From JBOGIG01 sp050742455 (GTDB lineage: Bacteria > Actinomycetota > Acidimicrobiia > Acidimicrobiales > JBOGIG01), in assembly GCA_050742455.1 (NCBI GenBank), contig JBOGIG010000079.1:1-6531 (forward strand): a stretch of DNA of 6,531 bases. Direction: 5' to 3'. The position numbers were made by a program, and so were the translations under genes. This document shows positions 6,275 through 6,531 of the stretch, in pieces (within the stretch, counting starts at the first letter, position 1; each line of letters begins with the position of its first letter). The notes under the pieces are model-generated. The model saw only the letters and a list, made by a program, of their open reading frames with translations. It ran no database searches and was not told the origin of the DNA.

Positions 6275-6360
6275 GGCCCGCGCCAGGGCGCGCCAAAGCC
6301 CGAGCCCCCAAGCCTCCAGGCCCGCGCCGGGTCAGTGAAGGCTCACCAGGCCCGCGCCGG
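6275..6360. repeat. Short GC-rich repeats at the convergent gene junction
   Basis: GGCCCGCGCC occurs three times (6275-6284, 6319-6328, 6349-6358). The last two lie in identical 15-bp blocks, CCAGGCCCGCGCCGG, at 6316-6330 and 6346-6360, exactly 30 bp apart. One block lies in the intergenic gap and the other inside the last codons of the minus-strand HNH gene. They could be a local duplication or a member of a dispersed repeat family; one window cannot tell. Confidence 0.6.
6279..6292. terminator. Weak hairpin between convergent genes, possible terminator
   Basis: CGCGC (6279-6283) can pair with GCGCG (6288-6292) around a CAGG loop, giving a 5-bp GC-only stem 23 nt after the SDR stop. There is no T-run on either strand, so it does not meet the usual rule for an intrinsic terminator. 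A terminator is expected between these convergent genes, but the evidence is thin. Confidence 0.2.
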
Positions 6361-6531
6361 CCCCTTCTGGTCCGAACAGTCGCTCCACCACCTCGGTCGG
6401 GGCCGGTCTCGGGACGTGTTGCATCAACCGGCCCCCGGGTCGCCTGAACTCGACTTGTCCACAGGCATCGCCGGTGAGGGACCACCCGCCTTCGTGTACC
6501 AGGCGGTGATGGAGTCGACACAACAAGATCA
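6332..6531 (-). CDS. C-terminal part of an HNH endonuclease-like protein, 13E12/DUF222 type (partial)
   Basis: The frame enters from the right edge and ends at TGA (complement of 6332-6334), leaving about 66 codons. Near the edge it reads ILLCRLHHRLVHEGGW, the typical end of the HNH domain in the actinobacterial 13E12/DUF222 family. The Cys and the His-His pair (6506-6511) with a following His (6494-6496) are the metal- and DNA-binding end of the fold. After it comes a divergent tail with the VEFRRPGGR segment that often follows in this family. Such genes are usually multi-copy and of unclear function. The N-terminal DUF222 part and the start lie outside the window. It converges with the SDR gene across 76 nt, so it is not part of the lipoate operon. 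Confidence 0.8.
   Translation of the reverse strand, partial: ILLCRLHHRLVHEGGWSLTGDACGQVEFRRPGGRLMQHVPRPAPTEVVERLFGPEGAGAGLVSLH

Noticed and set aside
6099..6521. Minus-strand open frame of about 140 codons overlapping the SDR 3' end
   Set aside because: It is Arg/Gly-rich without motifs, and the other minus-strand frame here carries the HNH-type sequence.

Overview
The window comes from a high-GC bacterium, most likely an actinobacterium; an Acidimicrobiia-like lineage is my guess and is not proven. Three things support this. G or C strongly dominates third codon positions in every gene. The E2 lipoyl domain and the dlaT/sucB-lipB-lipA gene order resemble those of mycobacteria and their relatives. 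A partial HNH protein of the actinobacterial 13E12/DUF222 type sits at the right edge. No insertion sequence, CRISPR array, tRNA or rRNA is visible.

Layout, left to right. The last 25 codons of an unidentified gene (1-78, +) are followed after 60 nt by a crotonase-family (enoyl-CoA hydratase/isomerase) gene (139-936, +). After a 49-nt gap come four tightly packed plus-strand genes: dihydrolipoamide dehydrogenase E3 (986-2374); a 2-oxo-acid dehydrogenase E2 acyltransferase (2374-3813), whose start codon shares one base with the E3 stop; a single reading frame that joins octanoyltransferase LipB to lipoyl synthase LipA (3820-5499); and a short-chain dehydrogenase/reductase-like gene (5506-6255). 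The last two junctions are each exactly 6 nt. Convergent to this block, on the minus strand, is the 3' end of an HNH-endonuclease-like gene (6332-6531, running off the window).

How they work together. E2 carries one lipoyl domain with its target lysine (K42). The next gene encodes both enzymes that build lipoate on that lysine: LipB transfers octanoate from acyl carrier protein, and LipA inserts two sulfurs. E3 re-oxidises the dihydrolipoyl arm. The operon therefore makes the swinging-arm protein, its maturation enzyme and its recycling enzyme together. No E1 is present, so the substrate (pyruvate, 2-oxoglutarate or branched-chain 2-oxo acids) cannot be decided here.

The most notable feature is the LipB-LipA fusion: both domains keep all the catalytic residues I could check, a linker of about 48 residues joins them, and an unusual uncharged Ala/Gly/Val tail follows the LipA domain. 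Other points worth a look are the SDR with a substituted catalytic tetrad, repeat-built E2 linkers, an additional CxxC in E3, and short repeats at the convergent junction.
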